Source: Streptomyces pyxinicus (GTDB lineage: Bacteria; Actinomycetota; Actinomycetes; Streptomycetales; Streptomycetaceae). Taken from it: a stretch of 64,000 nt of DNA. The stretch is from assembly GCF_024753135.1 (NCBI RefSeq), contig NZ_JANUGP010000015.1, positions 62,001 to 126,000 on the forward strand, given 5' to 3'. Positions 61,330 to 64,000 of the stretch are shown here, piece by piece. Position 1 is the first letter of the stretch, and each line of letters opens with the position of its first letter. Made by a program: the position numbers and the translations under genes. The notes beneath the pieces were generated by a model that was not told where the DNA came from, ran no database searches, and saw only the letters and a list, made by a program, of their open reading frames with translations.

Positions 61330-62112
61330 GTGATCGAGATCCTGAACTCCGCCCGGCTGCGACGGGCAAGGGACACCGGCGCCTTGGTCGGAGACATCCT
61401 GCACACGCTGAAGCAGCGCAGCACGGTCGGGACGAACCTGCTGGACATCGACCGGTGGGCCAAGGAGATGATCACCGAGGCAGGAGCCCAGTCCTGCTAC
61501 GTCGACTACGCGCCGTCCTTCGGGCGGGGTCCGTTCGGGCACTACATCTGCACGGCCGTCAACGACGGAGTGCTCCACGGGCGGCCTCACCCCTACACGC
61601 TGGCGGACGGGGACCTGCTCACCCTCGACCTCGCCGTCGTCAGGGGCGGGGTGGCCGCGGATGCCGCGATCAGCTTTCTGGTGGGCGGGGCCAGGCCGGC
61701 GGAGAGCGTCGCGATGATCGAGACGACCGAACGCGCACTCGCCGCCGGCATCGCCGCCGCCCGGCCCGGGGCGCGCGTCGGCGACCTCTCCCACGCCATC
61801 GGCGCGGTCCTCAGCGAGGCGGGCTACCCGATCAACACCGAGTTCGGCGGTCACGGCATCGGCTCGACCATGCACCAGGACCCACACGTCGCGAACACCG
61901 GAAGGCCCGGCCGCGGATACCAACTGCGCCCCGGACTGCTGCTCGCACTGGAGCCCTGGGTCATGGCCGACACCGCCGCTCTCGTCACCGACGCCGACGG
62001 CTGGACGCTGCGCAGCGCGACGGGCTGCCGGACCGCGCACAGCGAGCACACCATCGCCATCACCGACGACGGAGCCGAGATTCTGACTCTGCCCACGCAG
62101 GCCCGACCGTAA
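61330..62112 (+). CDS. map: Type I methionine aminopeptidase (accessory copy)
   Basis: This 260-residue protein starts at GTG 61330 behind GAGAGG. Metal ligands are all in place: Asp in LTLDLAVVRGG, Asp in VAADAAISF, His in FGGHGIGSTMHQDPHV, Glu in LALEPWVM and Glu in RTAHSEHTIAI. Methionine aminopeptidases remove initiator Met; Streptomyces genomes usually carry several. This one is alone, far from ribosomal genes, and has a palindromic promoter, so it is likely a regulated extra copy. Confidence 0.94.
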   Translation: MIEILNSARLRRARDTGALVGDILHTLKQRSTVGTNLLDIDRWAKEMITEAGAQSCYVDYAPSFGRGPFGHYICTAVNDGVLHGRPHPYTLADGDLLTLDLAVVRGGVAADAAISFLVGGARPAESVAMIETTERALAAGIAAARPGARVGDLSHAIGAVLSEAGYPINTEFGGHGIGSTMHQDPHVANTGRPGRGYQLRPGLLLALEPWVMADTAALVTDADGWTLRSATGCRTAHSEHTIAITDDGAEILTLPTQARP

Positions 62113-62421
62113 AGAAGGGCCACCCCGCTGCCGTGTCCGTGGACCGGGCTGCCGGGCGTGGACAGCGGGCGGCCCCCGTCTGCGGAGCAGTCCACGCTGG
62201 ACCTTCCGTCCGGACACGACCAGATCTCAGGAGGTTCTCCCCGCCGCGGCACCCGACGTGGACCGATACCTCGTGGGATGCGACCGCCGGTTGGTCACGG
62301 CCGGGCCGGGCGGGCGAACGCGGCGACGGCGCCGGGGCACGTCTGCCGGAACGCCCGTACGCAGAACGAGCGCCGAGCCCCGCACCGCGTCGAGCGGGGA
62401 CACCCGATCCCCGGCCTGGTC
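62113..62421. other. Gene-free interval of 309 bp
   Basis: An AGGAGGT sequence near 62230 is followed by no frame with coding character. It lies between the aminopeptidase stop and the convergent ABM-domain gene stop. Confidence 0.4.
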
Positions 62422-62745
62422 TCAGCGGGGCGTGACCTCCCCCATCCGGTCCCAACCCGTGCCCGGGACCTCGGTGTTGATGATCTCCGGTGTGCTCGCC
62501 ACCACGTCCGGCATCCAGGACATCGCCGTCTTGAAGTGGGCCGACTCGACATGCTTACGGCCCGCGTCGGCGTCGGCGAAGGCCTCTACGAGGACATAGC
62601 GGTCGGGGTGCTCCAGGTCCCTTGCCCAGTCGAAGAAGACGTTGCCCGGCTCGGCCCGGGTCGCCTCCGTGAAGTCGCGTACCCGCTCGGGCCACTCCTC
62701 GGCGTGCTCGGGGCGGATGGTGAACCGTACGGTGATGAAGATCAT
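62422..62745 (-). CDS. ABM-domain monooxygenase-like protein
   Basis: This 107-residue protein starts at ATG 62745. The sequence VRFTIRPEHAEEWPERVRDFTEATRAEPGNVFFDWARDLEHPDRYVLVEAF... gives the single antibiotic-biosynthesis-monooxygenase ferredoxin-like fold, ending HFKTAMSWMPDVV. Single-domain relatives are quinol or autoinducer-degrading monooxygenases (YgiN/LsrG group). No partner gene is near. Confidence 0.9.
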   Translation of the reverse strand: MIFITVRFTIRPEHAEEWPERVRDFTEATRAEPGNVFFDWARDLEHPDRYVLVEAFADADAGRKHVESAHFKTAMSWMPDVVASTPEIINTEVPGTGWDRMGEVTPR

Positions 62746-63047
62746 GGGGGTCTCCGCGTGGGGATGCCGTCCGGACGGCGCCGGTCGCCGTCACACGGGT
62801 CAAGTATCGATCAAGGTCAGCGGCAGCGCCCCGCCGAGCGAGGTTGTCGACGCGTTCCGGGAGCGAGGGTGAAGCGGCAGGTCAAGCGCCTTCTCTGAAG
62901 GTGCCGCTGGGCGCCGGGGGTGTTGCTCCGTTGTCGGGGCTTTGTTTGTAAGGCCCTATCCCGCCGACACCGGACAACGCCATCGGGCTAGACACCTCCC
63001 ATCACCGGACGGCGGAACGACCGGGACGACACGGAGGGAACCGGGGC
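62746..63047. other. Intergenic interval of 302 bp
   Basis: Divergent gap between the ABM-domain gene and the lipoprotein gene. No gene or clear dyad was found. Confidence 0.4.
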
Positions 63048-63944
63048 ATGCGGCAGACGGCGCGGGGCGGAGTGTGGGCGGTGGGTGCTGCGGCCGCCAT
63101 GTCGCTGCTCCTGGGATGTGGGACACACGCCGACGGGGGCCCGGCTGCCCGGCCGACGACGAGCCCTCGGGGCGTGCGGGCAGTAGAGCCGCAGCAGGCC
63201 CTCGACATCGCCGAGCAGTTGCTGGAACGCGACTGCATGCGGCGGCACGGCTTCAGGTTCTGGGTGGTTCCCCCGGCCGCGTCCACGACGCGCCACGATT
63301 TCCCGTACGCGGTCGACGACGTCGGATGGGCCAGGGCCCACGGTTACGGCGCAGACCGGTACGCGGCGCTCCGGCGGGCCGACTCAACCAACCCGAACAA
63401 GCGCTATCTGCTGTCGCTGCGGCCCGACCGCCGCACCGCGCTGGTCGCCGCGCTGAACGGATCGCGCCCCAGCGGACTCGCCGTCGACCTGCCCAATGGC
63501 GCCCGGGTCAGCCACAGCGACGAGGGCTGCACGGCGGAAGCCGAACGCAGCCTGTACGGCGATCTGCCGGCCTGGTTCCGCGCTACGCGCACCACCGCCT
63601 TTCTCGATGGCGAACGCGTGGCGGCGGTCCAGCGGGATCCGCGCTACCTCGGCGCCCGGGACCGCTGGGCGCGGTGCATGAAAGCTGCCGGGTTCCCGTA
63701 CGCGGACCCTCAGGACAGCCGCGCCGCCGCCTCCGCACAGGGCGTCAGCCGCGCGCGGGAGATCCGGCTGGCGGTGGCGGAGGCGACCTGCGCGGTGTCC
63801 ACGGGTCTGTCCCGGGTCGCCGCGGACCTCGACCACTCCTACGACGTCCGGCTCCGCAAACGCTATCCGGGCGTCTACGGGGACCTCGCCCGGCTGAAGG
63901 CGGCGGCACTGCCCCGGGCCCGCGCCCTGGTGGATCGCGGCTGA
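63048..63944 (+). CDS. Putative lipoprotein of unknown function
   Basis: This 298-residue protein starts at ATG 63048 with GGAGGG upstream. An N-terminal helix ends in lipobox LLLGC with the modified Cys at 24. The mature part has a Trp/Tyr-rich region (CMRRHGFRFWVVPP, HGYGADRYAALRR) and three further Cys spread over the second half (EGCTAEAERSLYG, RWARCMKAAGFPY, EATCAVSTGL). This repeated pattern, one Cys before an RHGF or AAGFPY segment, recurs in Streptomyces lipoproteins of unknown role. Function not recognised. Confidence 0.85.
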   Translation: MRQTARGGVWAVGAAAAMSLLLGCGTHADGGPAARPTTSPRGVRAVEPQQALDIAEQLLERDCMRRHGFRFWVVPPAASTTRHDFPYAVDDVGWARAHGYGADRYAALRRADSTNPNKRYLLSLRPDRRTALVAALNGSRPSGLAVDLPNGARVSHSDEGCTAEAERSLYGDLPAWFRATRTTAFLDGERVAAVQRDPRYLGARDRWARCMKAAGFPYADPQDSRAAASAQGVSRAREIRLAVAEATCAVSTGLSRVAADLDHSYDVRLRKRYPGVYGDLARLKAAALPRARALVDRG

Positions 63945-64000
63945 CCGCCGCTCACCCCTCAGATGTCCGCGGCGGTCCCCGCCGCGGAACGGCCGACCAG

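Noticed and set aside
62158..62898. Plus-strand frame overlapping the ABM-domain gene
   Set aside because: It is antisense to a compact recognisable protein and has no domain of its own.
1..64000. CRISPR arrays, tRNA or rRNA genes
   Set aside because: No evenly spaced repeats of the needed form and no tRNA cloverleaf or rRNA sequence was recognised on either strand.

Overview
This is high-GC actinomycete DNA, almost certainly a Streptomyces chromosome. The signs are very strong G/C bias at third codon positions, frequent GTG starts, WXG100/type VII secretion genes, many paired regulators, a bldA-type TTA codon in a secreted protein, and two natural-product precursor peptides. The window looks like accessory or chromosome-arm sequence: a mosaic of small divergent regulator/target pairs, several gene remnants, one long-hairpin insertion element, and two peptide-biosynthesis loci. 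No rRNA, tRNA or CRISPR array was seen.

Layout. (1) 1-14832 is a type VII (ESX-like) secretion locus, mostly on the minus strand: two small WXG100 proteins, the EccD membrane channel, an EccA-like AAA+ ATPase fused to a beta-helix, another WXG100 protein, a WXG100 protein with a tail, the EccC motor ATPase, and a giant WXG-headed low-complexity repeat protein that runs off the left edge. One probable substrate (8620-9252) is on the plus strand inside this run. EccB, EccE and MycP are not in the window. (2) 15064-22272 holds an FtsX-type permease without a visible ATPase and two NarL-type histidine kinase/response regulator pairs. (3) 22603-31899 holds secreted and membrane hydrolases, a TmrB-like P-loop protein, a secreted beta-propeller/ricin protein divergent from a ROK repressor, a miniature inverted-repeat element, a lone gas-vesicle protein gene, a peptidase-inhibitor-like protein, and a MarR/esterase pair. 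(4) 31922-45384 holds a reductase/IMPase-like operon with a LysR, an HxlR/quinone-reductase pair, an amino-acid permease/serine hydrolase/PucR/diaminopimelate decarboxylase-like group, and a TetR/P450/ferredoxin group.

(5) 45810-56136 is the most interesting part. After a rifampin ADP-ribosyltransferase gene (arr) comes a compact candidate RiPP operon: a strong promoter, a 46-residue Cys-containing peptide, a 13-bp-stem hairpin, a PaaK/LuxE-like adenylating enzyme, a small helical protein and an MFS exporter. On the opposite strand are a PIG-L deacetylase, an acyl-CoA synthetase and a class IV lanthipeptide pair (60-residue precursor plus LanL synthetase with a Cys-Cys-Gly zinc site). The two precursor genes have very similar promoters (TTGACA/TTGTCA, 17-18 bp, TACTTT), so they may be one mixed or co-regulated cluster.

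(6) 56365-63944 holds a small secreted protein, a TetR/metallo-hydrolase pair with three copies of one 25-bp operator, a translationally coupled trypsin-like protease and rhomboid-like protein, a second-type methionine aminopeptidase, an ABM-domain protein and a lipoprotein.

Many regulator genes sit beside clear inverted repeats that are likely their operators. These are listed because they are directly visible and give testable regulator-target pairs. All functional calls come from reading motifs in the translated sequence; no database search was possible.
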